NCBI GenBank assembly: GCA_051294375.1
Contig: JBJCIZ010000239.1
Span: 5,161,141-5,225,140, forward strand
Direction of reading: 5' to 3'
Length of the DNA: 64,000 nt
From: Paraspadella gotoi
Lineage: Eukaryota; Chaetognatha
Shown here: piece by piece, positions 11,033 to 21,302 of the stretch
How the letters are laid out: each line of letters begins with the position of its first letter
Numbering within the stretch: the first letter of the stretch is position 1
The notes under the pieces: model-generated
Seen by the model: only the letters and a program-made list of their open reading frames with translations
Databases searched by the model: none
What the model was told of the DNA's origin: nothing
Position numbers and translations under genes: made by a program

Positions 11033-11225
11033 ATGGGCGCAATCCTAAGTGGGCGCAATTCTACAGGGCGGATTACTATGTGGGCGGAATACTACGGAGG
11101 CCCAATTCTTTTTGGGCGCAATTTTACATGGGCGCGATCCTGCGTGCGTAATTATAAGCGGGCGCATTGGCGCAATACTGTGGGCGCAATTATCTGGGCG
11201 CAATCCTACGTAGGTACAATCCTAA
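11033..11225. repeat. GC-rich minisatellite, unit ~17-19 bp
   Basis: About ten degenerate copies of a GTGGGCGCAATNCTACG-type unit, ending at AGGTACAATCC. Much more GC- and CpG-rich than the AT-rich DNA around it. It lies just inside the left arm of the inverted repeat and has no counterpart inside the right arm. Confidence 0.85.
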
Positions 11226-11544
11226 TGGAACCCTGTTTTGATTACGTTTTTTATTTCATTTTTTTTTTTGGTTTCTCTTCTTCTAGTCTGTCTTTTTTTT
11301 CTTTATTCGTTTATTTTCATTTCTTTTCCTTTTCCTTTTTCTCCCTTCCTCTCCTTCTCTCCCTTTTCTCCTTCTTTCTCTCCTCCTCCTCTCCTTCTCC
11401 TCTCCTTCTCTCTCCTTCCATTCCATCTCCCCCAACACGCCGTCCCGAGATTCCTTTCAGTCTTTCGCCAGGAATCGTGGCAGAAGTAACAAAGTTGACC
11501 CACGAACTCAAACGAGTCTTCAAAGGTTTGACCTTAATCACGAA
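11226..11544. repeat. Pyrimidine-rich tract and short unique segment
   Basis: TTTC/CTCC-rich at 11,240-11,420, then about 120 bp of mixed sequence. No supported gene. Confidence 0.6.
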
Positions 11545-11610
11545 GGTCGTTCTTCGTCGTCGTCGTTCGTCGTCGTCGTCGTCGTCGTCGTTATCGTCGT
11601 CTTTCCAGAA
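11545..11610. repeat. (GTC)n microsatellite
   Basis: TCGTCG triplets with TTCG interruptions, followed by a gap at 11,659. Confidence 0.85.
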
Positions 11611-11658
11611 TTAATCGGGTGAGACGATGATTTTTCTTCAAAGGCGTTCGGTTTTTTT

Positions 11659-11683
11659 NNNNNNNNNNNNNNNNNNNNNNNNN
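11659..11683. other. Assembly gap, 25 N
   Basis: Flanked by GGTTTTTTT and TTCGGTGCGG. Confidence 0.95.
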
Positions 11684-11849
11684 TTCGGTGCGGTCGGGGT
11701 CGTCTCCGTCTGTCCGTCAAGTTGGTGCGTTTAAAAAAAGTGCAAGAAGTAGTATTGTATATCATTTTAACCTTTCAACTTGGTAGGATACCCGGATACC
11801 CGTTGTACCAGAAAAGAGTAATACGTATATGTTTGGATACTCATACAGT

Positions 11850-11977
11850 CACGTGATCTCATGAAAAGTACGTTCTACTGACCACTAATAAATGCTGTTT
11901 TTTTGGGGGTTTTTTTTAGTTAGAATATTTTAACCGATAAGTGATCAACAGTCACGTGCACGTTTTCTAGTCACGTG
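11850..11977. promoter_or_regulatory. Cluster of three CACGTG E-boxes
   Basis: Perfect CACGTG at 11,850-11,855, 11,953-11,958 and 11,972-11,977, all preceded by GT or AGT. The last two lie between GTGATCA and TGATCAC, an imperfect palindrome. CACGTG is the core bound by bHLH-zip factors such as USF, MYC and TFE. Three sites in 130 bp is notable, but there is no downstream gene here, so function is only a suggestion. Confidence 0.35.
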
Positions 11978-12229
11978 ATCACTGGCACGCGTGCACTCAA
12001 GTATAACGGTGCTCCTCAACGCCTGGAAGTTGCCAGTTCTTTGTTTCTTGGTTTCAAAAGGGAAATGATACTTTGATTTTGCTTTGGGAAAAATAACTTC
12101 CTTTTTCATTGCTTTATTTTGATTTCTCATCTCATCGCTTTTAAAATTTCATACGAGTTCTTTACTTTAAAAACTTACATTTTATCTCCTCTGGTTTCCA
12201 AAGATTATCCGCCGAGTTTTTCGATAAAA

Positions 12230-12385
12230 ATCAACGACAACAACAACAACAAAAACATCCTTTGTATCGGATCTTTGTCGTCGGTCTTCGTCGTCTCCTC
12301 GTAGTCGTCGTCATCTTTAATCGTCGTCCGTCGTCGTCATCGTCGTCACCGGAGTCGTCTCATTATCGTCGTCGTCTAAATTATT
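12230..12385. repeat. CAA then (GTC)n triplet region
   Basis: AACAAC run at 12,235-12,252, then GTC/GTCGTCA triplets to about 12,380. Confidence 0.8.
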
Positions 12386-12547
12386 TTCGTATCAAAGGAT
12401 CAACGAGTGAAGCGACGAAAAAAAGAAAAAAGAAAAAAACATAAAAAAGAAAATGAAAAAAATTCTGGAGGGCGAAGAATCGGCAAAATGAGGGAGGGTG
12501 AGGGTGGGTGGGTGAGGGGGGTGGGTGGAAAGTCTATCTTGTGAAGA

Positions 12548-12640
12548 GATGAAAGGCCTTAAACCACCATAGCCTGTCCAAGTCAGGGGGATAAATCTAT
12601 ATTGGTTGCACCAATTTAAAATATAGTCCTGCGAGTGAAA
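12548..12640 (+). mobile_element. MITE-like element, terminal-repeat fragment
   Basis: GGCCTTAAACCACCATAGCC, TGTCCAAGTCAGGGG, then ATATTGGTTGCACCAATTT correspond in order to the second terminal repeat at 31,938-32,035 (GTTTTAAACCACTAAAGCC, TGTCCAAAGTTAGGGGCAAG, ATATTAGTTGTACCA). Only this terminus survives. It shows that the terminal repeat extends outwards as far as the TTGCACC/TTGTACC word. Confidence 0.65.
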
Positions 12641-12665
12641 ATGAAAACGAACCATTTCCCGTCTT

Positions 12666-12666
<1 letters not shown>

Positions 12667-12718
<52 letters not shown>

Positions 12719-12855
12719 TATTATATCTCTCTCTCTCTCTCTCTCTCTCTTCATCTCACGATCCTTTATGCTCATTTTTTCTGCTCGTCTTTCTCTCTTT
12801 GCAATTGCGTACCGATCCTATGCTCATTTTTTTGCTCTCTTCTTATCTCTTCTCT

Positions 12856-12922
<67 letters not shown>

Positions 12923-12940
12923 TTCTCTCTCTCTCATAAA
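12667..12940. repeat. (CT)n tracts
   Basis: Long CT runs at 12,667-12,714, 12,727-12,750 and 12,850-12,938, separated by short unique sequence with two near-identical TATGCTCATTTTTT words 53 bp apart (12,766 and 12,819). Confidence 0.9.
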
Positions 12941-12959
12941 TATAAAGCATTCAACGTAA

Positions 12960-13100
12960 TATGTAACTCTATGGTGTTTTTCCATCTAAACTCATTTCCA
13001 CTTGCGCACAATTCCGTCAATAACTTTATATCTAGCTTCTCACACACTTTCCTACCCGCTCACAAAATTTCATCTCAATTCTATTATGGGTTAAAATAAG
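12960..13100 (+). repeat. ~190 bp satellite, monomer A
   Basis: Diagnostic words in order: GTGTTTTTCCATCTAAACTC, ATTTCCACTTGCGCACAATT, CCGTCAATAACTTTATATC, CACACTTTCCTACCCGCTCA, CAAAATTTCATCTCAATT. Other monomers at 13,215, 13,585, 14,335, 14,528 and 19,050 keep the same order. No ORF is conserved between monomers, so it is non-coding satellite or decayed element. Confidence 0.7.
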
Positions 13101-13214
13101 TTAAAAAAGATTCAAGTAAAGGGAGTGAGTGTAATTCTGGATAGATTGAGTTTGCTAGAGGACTCCATATTCTCTTTTTCATTTAAAGCTCAGGAGGTTG
13201 TCCACTCGTACGTT

Positions 13215-13380
13215 TCCACGAAGAACTATTATATATGTCTTTTTTCCTTCTTTAAATCAACTACTCCGATTCCAGGTTGCGGAAAACTTTACTATCCAGC
13301 AATTTATCTCCACACACTTTTTCCTACCCACACACAGAAATTTGCTTTCAACTCCAACCAGCCAATCACGAGTTCATTGG
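13215..13380 (+). repeat. ~190 bp satellite, monomer B (diverged)
   Basis: Contains TGTCTTTTTTCCTTC, CACACACTTTTTCCTACCCA, CACACAGAAATTTGC. The first half is poorly conserved. Confidence 0.5.
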
Positions 13381-13584
13381 AGGCTTTTGCTTAAGGTGGG
13401 AACTGGGAGCTTCCGCTTTAAAGACGGATTATGTGATCCTTGATTAATAATGATTGATTATCATAATATTAACTAATTGATTAATTAACTGATTTAATTA
13501 TTTGACTTATTAATCACATCCTGCATTATACATTTAATTATATAAAGGAAAAAGAATCATAATCAATTTAGTTGATAACTACAG

Positions 13585-13715
13585 TTTTTTTGTGTCTTTT
13601 TCCATTTAAAACATCATTTCCACTCAAAAGATTGACCATCGAAAACTTGGTTTCTCTGTTCTAATTTCACAACACTTTTCTACTCACATACAAAATTCCA
13701 GTCAATCGATAATTA
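13585..13715 (+). repeat. ~190 bp satellite, monomer C
   Basis: TGTCTTTTTCCATTTAAAAC, ATTTCCACTC, CATCGAAAACTT, ACAACACTTTTCTACTCACA, TACAAAATTCCAGTCAA. Confidence 0.65.
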
Positions 13716-13734
13716 AAGTGGTAATAAGCTAATC

Positions 13735-14235
13735 TTGTTCAACTTGCCATAATTTAATTTCAACTTGATAATTTGGTCAACTGACATTATAATTGGCTAA
13801 CTGACATAATTTTGGCAACTGACATAATTTGCGTTCAATGACATAATTTGGTCAACTGAACATAGATTGGGTCAAAACTACATAATTTTCAAACTGAGCA
13901 TAAATTGGTCAACTGACATAATTTGGTCAACTGAACATAATTTGTGATAGCAATTAATGTATAATTTGGTCAAGCCGCGATAATTTGGTTCAACTAGGCA
14001 TAATTTTTATCAACTTGCCTAATTTGGTCAACTAGCATGAATTTGCGTACAACTGGCCATTTAATTTGGGCTTCAACTAGACATGATTTTGTCAACAGGC
14101 ATAATTTGGCAAACAGGCAGTAATTTGGTCAACTTGACAGACAGAACTTGATCAACTTTGCAGAATTTGGTCAACTGGCAAATTTGTGTTGAACTTAAGA
14201 ATTTGGTCAACTGGATATTTTTTGTTCAATTGGCA
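13735..14235 (+). repeat. 18 bp minisatellite (CATAATTTGGTCAACTTG), large degenerate array
   Basis: More than twenty copies of a CATAATTTGGTCAACTNG unit with irregular spacing. The clean version of the same array lies at 18,895-19,003. In both places the array is followed within about 100 bp by a monomer of the ~190 bp satellite, so the two repeats travel together as one composite unit. Confidence 0.85.
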
Positions 14236-14239
14236 TGTA

Positions 14240-14334
14240 GATTTGGTCAATCAGATCAAATCTATAGATCAATCAGATCAATCAATAAGATCCAGTCAGA
14301 GAGAGATGAGAGAGAAGAAAAAACTTAAAAATCA
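14240..14334. repeat. GATCAATCA short tandem repeat
   Basis: Imperfect GATCAATCA/GATCAAT units between the minisatellite and satellite monomer D. Confidence 0.6.
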
Positions 14335-14475
14335 AATAAATGTGTCTTTTGGTTTTGCTAGATTTGAAACTCTTTTCCACTCCTACGCAATATCCATCAA
14401 AAAAATTTATATCCACTTTATCCATACTTTCCTACCCAACACAAAATTCAATTTCGATTTATCTATCCAATTTTA
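14335..14475 (+). repeat. ~190 bp satellite, monomer D
   Basis: TGTGTCTTTTGGTTTTGC, CTTTTCCACTCCTACGCAAT, ATCCATCAAAAAAATTTATA, ATACTTTCCTACCCAACACA, AAATTCAATTTCGATT. Monomer E begins about 193 bp later, which gives the period. Confidence 0.7.
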
Positions 14476-14527
14476 ATAAACATTATATATTTAAATGAGT
14501 AAATTTCAAGTAAAAAATTACTTTAAG

Positions 14528-14665
14528 TAATATGACCTTTTGTTTGTTCCATTTTAACTCTATTTCCACTCGCGCACGATTCCATCGAACTTTATATCCA
14601 TGCTCTCAAATCTCACACTTCCCTACCAAGTCATACAAAAGTTTCAAGTCGAATTGCGATCCCAT
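14528..14665 (+). repeat. ~190 bp satellite, monomer E
   Basis: TATGACCTTTTGTTTGTTCC, ATTTCCACTCGCGCACGATT, CCATCGAACTTTATATCCAT, CACACTTCCCTACCAAGTCA. Directly tandem with monomer D. Confidence 0.7.
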
Positions 14666-14669
14666 ATCC

Positions 14670-15129
14670 ACTCATAGCAATTGGCGTTCGAAAATGTCTG
14701 AAATATATCTTGATGTTTTGTTCCATCATAATTCCAATTTTCCAAAAGCTCCCGATCTCGTTCCCTCAAAACCTTCAGTTATCGACATCATTCCAATCAC
14801 ACGGACCAACCCACACCACAGATTTCCATTACCAATCCAATCATCCAATCCACGTCAGTAATTGGCAGTTTGCTAAGGTGGGCACGGGACGCGGACGTGA
14901 CTCGAGCTACGGAGCTCCCGTGTGTGCACGGACGGCCACGATACGGAACAGACAGACGGACGGGAACGGGACATCGTTTTTTTGCATAAATTTTAATCAT
15001 AGCATTCGATGTTCTTGACATGATATAAGTGTCGGTGCCCGAACAATATGAGGGCGGACTCGGACTCACGGACCGAAAACAGTGCAGGTTTATAGAGTCG
15101 GGATTCTGCTGATATAGAATTCCGATCTA
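14670..15129. other. Unique non-coding DNA inside the inverted repeat
   Basis: 14,880-14,970 is CpG-rich with GGACGG/ACGGAC words. No feature recognised; no conserved open frame. Confidence 0.5.
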
Positions 15130-15975
15130 AAAACATTAAGATATAAATCAATAAGATATAAAATATAAAGATAAAAGATGATTCGTGCAAAGATTGACAT
15201 GGGCAGGCAAGCAGTTGGCCTTCTTGAAAAGTGAGGATATCCCCTCGAACCAGGGACAGTAAGTTTAAAAGCACATCCTGGGTGGTTTTTTTTTCTGAGT
15301 TGTCGGTTAGATGTTGAGCCAACACATCAGTTGTTGGCGGTCACTCTGAAAAGCTTATGCAACCGGAAGAAGATGTTCATGACGGAGAAATGCGGGCACG
15401 AGTGAAAGTATATATATGACGCACGGGAAATGTATACGCGAACAATCCATGAGCGGGTAAAAACTAAGCGATTTATGAAACAAAGTTGGGATTCGCAGCT
15501 GAGTAGTAAAACGAGAACTAGATAAAATTGAGCGTCCTGAGAAGACGGGATAAAGAGAGAACAGTCAGAAACATATATGGAAGAAAGAGAGAAAAGGAAC
15601 TGGAATCTCGTGAACGCGGCCCGAATCCCTGCGGAGGAGGAATAAGAGTGAGTGCTGGGGTGTTAATGAGACAGGTAAGAGATATGAGAAGTGAGGTAAG
15701 GTTTAATTAGACCCGCTGGGTCTGTCTGCACTCCAATCTACTATACTGAGTGCTTATTTGTAGATAAACAGAGTGATAACTTCAAAATAAAAATAACCTC
15801 ACTTTTATATATATAACTACTATTTCTCTTCTTTCTCCTCCTACCCCCCTCCTTTCTTCCTTCTCCGAAATTTTCCGGTCTTGAGCATTCAAATAGAGCA
15901 CGGCAGGAAATTGCCAACCGATCTCTCTCACGTTCTCCCTTTTCTCTCTCTTCTATCTCTCTCTCTCTCTCTTGT
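15130..15975 (-). repeat. Inverted repeat with 4.2 kb spacer, right arm
   Basis: Reverse complement of 10,292-10,905 from GATATAAATCAATAAGATAT (15,140) out to GGAAATTGCCAACCGATCTC (15,907). It is about 230 bp longer than the left arm because of many small insertions around 15,440-15,700. It lacks the second 30 bp repeat of the left arm. Confidence 0.8.
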
Positions 15976-16205
15976 CTGGTGTGCTTCTCGTCCTCCTTCT
16001 TTCCTTCTTTCTTTCTTTCTTTCTCTCTCTCGGTCTCTCTCTCTCTCTCTCTTCTTTCTTTTCTTTTCTGTCTTTCTTTCTTTTCTTTCTTTTCTTTCTT
16101 CTTTCTTCTCTTTCTTTCTCTCTTCTTTTCTTTCTTCTTCTTCTCTCTCCTTCTACTGCTCTAGCGCTCCTCTTTCTCTTCTCTTCTTCTCTCTCTCTGA
16201 TCTCG
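15976..16205. repeat. TTTC/CT pyrimidine tract
   Basis: TTTC tetranucleotides mixed with CT and TTCTTC. Confidence 0.9.
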
Positions 16206-16808
16206 TGTTTCATCTCGTAATATTAGCGATCTTTTTTGTCCTCCAGAAATTAGATATTCGCACTGAACTCCTACCTTCATCCGCTCGCCGTTTCGTTCGT
16301 CGTCTGTTCGAGTTCCGAGTCGTTTCGTCGAAGATAAACATCGTTTTGTTTTGATCTCGATTATTCTTTGTTTTTGTTGGAGTAAAAATCAGGTGAAGGA
16401 GAGGAGAGGAGACGTATGATACAGAGAGAGGCGAAGCGACGAACGATTTTCGTCGATTTCGAAGTGAGGCTGGAAAGTCTGTCTGTCTGTCAGTCTGTCT
16501 GTCTGACTTTCTCTTTGTCTGTCTGACTTTCTGCGTTCTTCAAAGAAGTTAGATACAAAGAAAAAAAAGGGAAAAAAATAGGAATGAAGAAAGAAAGAAA
16601 AAAATGGGAAAAAAGATAAATAGAAGGAAAAAGAAAAAGAGAAAAAAAAGAAAGAAAGAAAGAAAGAAAGGAAAGAAATAAAAGAAAAAGAAATCTCCCA
16701 AAAAACGGGCAATTCCTATGGTTGGTCCCATTATTCGGGTCAACGTTTCAATGTTTGACCGATTTTCTTCTTCCTTGTTTTCCTATTTAGCCGAAGCAGA
16801 TAGAGAGA
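16206..16808. repeat. Short unique segment, (TCTG)n and A/G tract
   Basis: (TCTG)n at 16,478-16,535, then A/GAAA-rich DNA at 16,555-16,695 on the + strand. Sequence 16,206-16,440 is unremarkable. Confidence 0.7.
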
Positions 16809-17141
16809 NNNNNNNNNNNNNNNNNNNNNNNNNNNNNNNNNNNNNNNNNNNNNNNNNNNNNNNNNNNNNNNNNNNNNNNNNNNNNNNNNNNNNNNNNNNN
16901 NNNNNNNNNNNNNNNNNNNNNNNNNNNNNNNNNNNNNNNNNNNNNNNNNNNNNNNNNNNNNNNNNNNNNNNNNNNNNNNNNNNNNNNNNNNNNNNNNNNN
17001 NNNNNNNNNNNNNNNNNNNNNNNNNNNNNNNNNNNNNNNNNNNNNNNNNNNNNNNNNNNNNNNNNNNNNNNNNNNNNNNNNNNNNNNNNNNNNNNNNNNN
17101 NNNNNNNNNNNNNNNNNNNNNNNNNNNNNNNNNNNNNNNNN
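16809..17141. other. Assembly gap, 333 N
   Basis: Opens in a GA run and closes at ATGACGACC. The apparent open frames across it are artefacts of N. Confidence 0.95.
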
Positions 17142-17277
17142 ATGACGACCGCCAATTTGGCTAAAAGACACCATTAAGCATTGAAGAAACCAACTTTTAT
17201 TCAGTCAATTTGAGAATTATCATTCTTTTAAGGAACTTTTATATCGAGACTGTACCTTTAGTCATCCATTTTTTTGT

Positions 17278-17733
17278 NNNNNNNNNNNNNNNNNNNNNNN
17301 NNNNNNNNNNNNNNNNNNNNNNNNNNNNNNNNNNNNNNNNNNNNNNNNNNNNNNNNNNNNNNNNNNNNNNNNNNNNNNNNNNNNNNNNNNNNNNNNNNNN
17401 NNNNNNNNNNNNNNNNNNNNNNNNNNNNNNNNNNNNNNNNNNNNNNNNNNNNNNNNNNNNNNNNNNNNNNNNNNNNNNNNNNNNNNNNNNNNNNNNNNNN
17501 NNNNNNNNNNNNNNNNNNNNNNNNNNNNNNNNNNNNNNNNNNNNNNNNNNNNNNNNNNNNNNNNNNNNNNNNNNNNNNNNNNNNNNNNNNNNNNNNNNNN
17601 NNNNNNNNNNNNNNNNNNNNNNNNNNNNNNNNNNNNNNNNNNNNNNNNNNNNNNNNNNNNNNNNNNNNNNNNNNNNNNNNNNNNNNNNNNNNNNNNNNNN
17701 NNNNNNNNNNNNNNNNNNNNNNNNNNNNNNNNN
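17278..17733. other. Assembly gap, 456 N
   Basis: Separated from the previous gap by 136 bp of ordinary AT-rich DNA. Confidence 0.95.
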
Positions 17734-17867
17734 TTTTCCTTATCTTATTTTTAAATTTTTTCTCATAGCCCGTCACTAATATAAATCCCCGCCGATATTT
17801 TTTTTTCTTCTTTCAGTACGAACCCTTTTTTAACAAGGGATGACTTTTTCGCTAATGATGACACGAT

Positions 17868-18045
17868 GACGTTAACACGACGACGACGACGACGACGATG
17901 ACCATAACCTCGAAGCCCCCACATATATATTCACCTAAAATTCTTGTTGACTTTTATACTCATCTCAGCTAATCTCGAAGACGATGACGACGACCACGAC
18001 GACGACGCTGACGACAATGACGATGACGACGACGACGACGATTAT
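17868..18045. repeat. (GAC)n triplet arrays
   Basis: Two GAC/GATGAC arrays (17,876-17,905 and 17,980-18,042). A related CT(C/G)A(T/G)(C/T)T(C/G)AGCTAAT word follows or precedes them at 17,960 and 18,270. Confidence 0.85.
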
Positions 18046-18126
18046 TGATTTCATCGCTAAATCTGTAAAAAACCATAGACATTCACCGACCAAACGACTT
18101 TTCTTGTTCGATACAATTCGCAAACT

Positions 18127-18205
18127 GTGATTCGCAGTGAGGATCACTGACATCGCTGTGAGGAACACTGACATCACTGTGAAGAACACTGACATCACAG
18201 TCGGT
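18127..18205. repeat. 21 bp minisatellite, ~3 copies
   Basis: GAGGAACACTGACATCACTGT-type unit; the CACTGACATC core falls at 18,145, 18,166 and 18,187, exactly 21 bp apart. Confidence 0.85.
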
Positions 18206-18321
18206 CAGTCATTCGGTCCAAATATATAATCTAAAAAAAAAGAAGATTCTCTTTAACTTTTATGCTGATTTGAGCTAATTCACTTTATGATGTGGATGAC
18301 GTTTATATTTAAGATGAGGAT

Positions 18322-18385
<64 letters not shown>

Positions 18386-18386
18386 G

Positions 18387-18457
<71 letters not shown>

Positions 18458-18483
18458 AAAAACAAACAAACAAACAAACAAAC
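18322..18483. repeat. (GAAA)n then (AAAC)n microsatellite
   Basis: About 34 GAAA units, near perfect (one GAGA), switching to six AAAC units. The Phe/Leu/Ser and Lys/Glu/Arg open frames here are only this repeat. Confidence 0.95.
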
Positions 18484-18894
18484 ATTTCCCATGACCCGAC
18501 GAGAGGTGAGGCGTATCGCTTATTTATTCACATCACCTTAAACTCATTGAGCTTTTCACCAGACCCCGAAAACTTTTCACCCGCGAGGAGAAAAACGTGA
18601 GATCTTTGAAGGAGGTTATCGGCGAAGTCGACATTTCTGAGAAATCAAGACGATTTGGGGTTGAGGAAGGAAAGGAGCAAAGGAGAAAACTATACGTACT
18701 ATTAAGTAGGTTTAAGTTACGTCAGCTAATAGTTAACAAGTTTGAGTAAACAATGTCGGATTTGCCTACGATAATTAAGTGGTAATTTGATAATAATTAA
18801 CGATCATTGTTTCTAACTTTTAATTTGTGATCTTAACAGATTATAACAAATCATAACAGACTTCTTAATAAATCTATGATAAAATATATAAGTC
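18484..18894. other. Unique non-coding DNA
   Basis: No repeat or coding signal seen. Confidence 0.5.
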
Positions 18895-19003
18895 AATACC
18901 AACTTGCATAATTTGGTCAACTTGCATAACTTGGTCAACTTGCATAATTTGGTCAACTTGCATAATTTAGTCAACTTGCATAATTTGATCAACTGGCAAA
19001 TGA
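18895..19003 (+). repeat. 18 bp minisatellite, clean array
   Basis: Six copies of AACTTGCATAATTTGGTC at strict 18 bp spacing (CTTGCATAA at 18,903, 18,921, 18,939, 18,957, 18,975). Same unit as the degenerate array at 13,735-14,235. Confidence 0.9.
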
Positions 19004-19049
19004 ATAAATATAATAATTATGAGTACTTAGAAGTCAAAAAACTTTAAGT

Positions 19050-19115
19050 GAATGTGACTTTTGTTTTTTCCATTCAAACTCATTTCCACTCGCATGATTC
19101 CATCGAAACTTTATA
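19050..19115 (+). repeat. ~190 bp satellite, monomer F (cut by a gap)
   Basis: TGACTTTTGTTTTTTCCATT, CAAACTCATTTCCACTCGC, GATTCCATCGAAACTTTATA, then N. Closest to monomer E. Confidence 0.65.
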
Positions 19116-19350
19116 NNNNNNNNNNNNNNNNNNNNNNNNNNNNNNNNNNNNNNNNNNNNNNNNNNNNNNNNNNNNNNNNNNNNNNNNNNNNNNNNNNNNN
19201 NNNNNNNNNNNNNNNNNNNNNNNNNNNNNNNNNNNNNNNNNNNNNNNNNNNNNNNNNNNNNNNNNNNNNNNNNNNNNNNNNNNNNNNNNNNNNNNNNNNN
19301 NNNNNNNNNNNNNNNNNNNNNNNNNNNNNNNNNNNNNNNNNNNNNNNNNN
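19116..19350. other. Assembly gap, 235 N
   Basis: Interrupts satellite monomer F. Confidence 0.95.
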
Positions 19351-19625
19351 TTTTTTTAGTAAATGTTATGAACTAATTCATAAGAAACTATAAAATTTTA
19401 ATTTTTTTTTAAATTTAAAAAAAAAAACAGTGATACAATAAAATAATAAAATAAGACATCGAAGCTCTATAGAACTAAACACGACATGACTAAAAGGAGT
19501 AAAGGACGTGAATGACGTAACAATAAAGTTTAAGGATATTTTTAATGCCATTAGTGGATTAGTTTTTATTTAAAATGTTATTTAAAGTTTTCCTCGCTTT
19601 CTCCCTCAATAAAAATGAATGTCAC

Positions 19626-19650
19626 NNNNNNNNNNNNNNNNNNNNNNNNN
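19626..19650. other. Assembly gap, 25 N, at the palindrome's left edge
   Basis: The left arm of the giant palindrome starts at the first base after this gap. Confidence 0.95.
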
Positions 19651-19896
19651 GAGGATTGGAGACAGAGTGAAAGAGACGTCGAAATCTAAAAAGCGAAGAG
19701 CGAGAGAGAGAGAGAGAGCGATCATTTTCCAGTCGAATATTTCATATTCGACCGAGTCATGAACTTCCTCGACGACGTTAACCATTTTTTGGGTTTCAAT
19801 TTGGAGGATAATTTTTCATTTTCCGTCTTCGTTTTGAGCCGAGGATCTTTTTTTTCTTTTTTTGAGAGATGAGAGAGAGAGAGAGAGAAGAGAGAG

Positions 19897-19938
<42 letters not shown>

Positions 19939-20032
19939 ATTCACCACACACCTCTCTTCTACCCCTCGCCATCAATCGCATGCACCTTTGCAGAAATGAA
20001 ATCCGCTAACTTGTTGCAAATCAGCGACTTTC

Positions 20033-20106
<74 letters not shown>

Positions 20107-20636
20107 ATCTCTTCTCCTCGTTATCCCTCAATCCACTCCCTCTCCCTCTCTAACCTATAATCTTTAATCTTTACCCTTTTCTCTTTTAAATATTTTTTTC
20201 CTGTACACGCAATTACATTCTTGCCCAATCGTCGGCGCATGCATACTTATGCACAGTTTGCACATACGTAATACACAAAGGCACGACATCGTGCGCCCAC
20301 GAAAATAGTCATAAAATCAGTCTTAAACTTCCATCTCATAAATTGTTGTGAATTTCTTTAGGCAAAATAAAAGATATAAAAAGTTGCAAGAGTACACAGT
20401 ATATTCACAGCTAAAAAAAAATAGGAATTTATAAACCTACGTCTAAAGGCCGAGTACCAAAAGCTAATTTTAAAATTGAGCTTCAAAAAATTTTCACTTT
20501 CCGCTCGCCTCACATTTTTTTTTTTTTTTTTTTTTTTGCGGCAGAATAAAAAAAAAACACACAGAAGTAAACACAACTTTAATTTTCGCGCCGGAATATA
20601 TTTCGCTTTCCAGTGTTCCAGTCATTTCGTTCTCTG

Positions 20637-20684
<48 letters not shown>

Positions 20685-20830
20685 CTCTCTCTCTCTTCTC
20701 TAAACGGTTCGGCGGCGAGTTGATTGGATTAAAGGCAGGAAACGAAGTTTGAAAAACAAGGATGGTGAGGGGGACATTAAATGTACATCAGGAGCGTTAA
20801 AAGCGAATGTTTATTTTCTTGATCTAGTAA

Positions 20831-20894
<64 letters not shown>

Positions 20895-21027
20895 GAGAGA
20901 GAGAGACTAATTTTTTTTTGGTCTCATATTACGAATAAAAAATAAAAGAAATCTACGGTAGTATAGATTTTTTAGCATTATAGGAACAGCGAAAGAGAGA
21001 AAGAGAAAAAGAGCTATTTAAAGAGAG

Positions 21028-21059
<32 letters not shown>

Positions 21060-21062
21060 CAG

Positions 21063-21107
<45 letters not shown>

Positions 21108-21194
21108 CTTCCTACGGATAACAGCGTCGCGTCAACCGAAACTAATCAATTCAAATCCCGTAGCGATCAGTGAAAGGTGAGGAAAAGAGAAGGT

Positions 21195-21300
21195 GAGATG
21201 TCATGTGGTCAGTGGTCAGTAGTCAGGTGGTTAGGGTAGTCAGGTGTTAGGTTGTCTTATGGTCATGTGGGCCATGTGGTCAGGTGGTCAGGTGGACGAT
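21195..21300. repeat. ~10 bp minisatellite (GTGGTCAGGT)
   Basis: About ten degenerate decamers of the TGGTCAGG/TGGTCATG type. The mirror copy is at 34,090-34,215. Confidence 0.8.
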
Positions 21301-21302
21301 TG

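Noticed and set aside
16718-17779. Open frames of 120-190 codons between 16.7 and 17.8 kb
   Set aside because: They consist of the 333-N and 456-N gaps with a few real codons.
18275-18541. Membrane-protein-like frame of repeating FFLSFFLS
   Set aside because: It is only the (GAAA)n array read on the minus strand.
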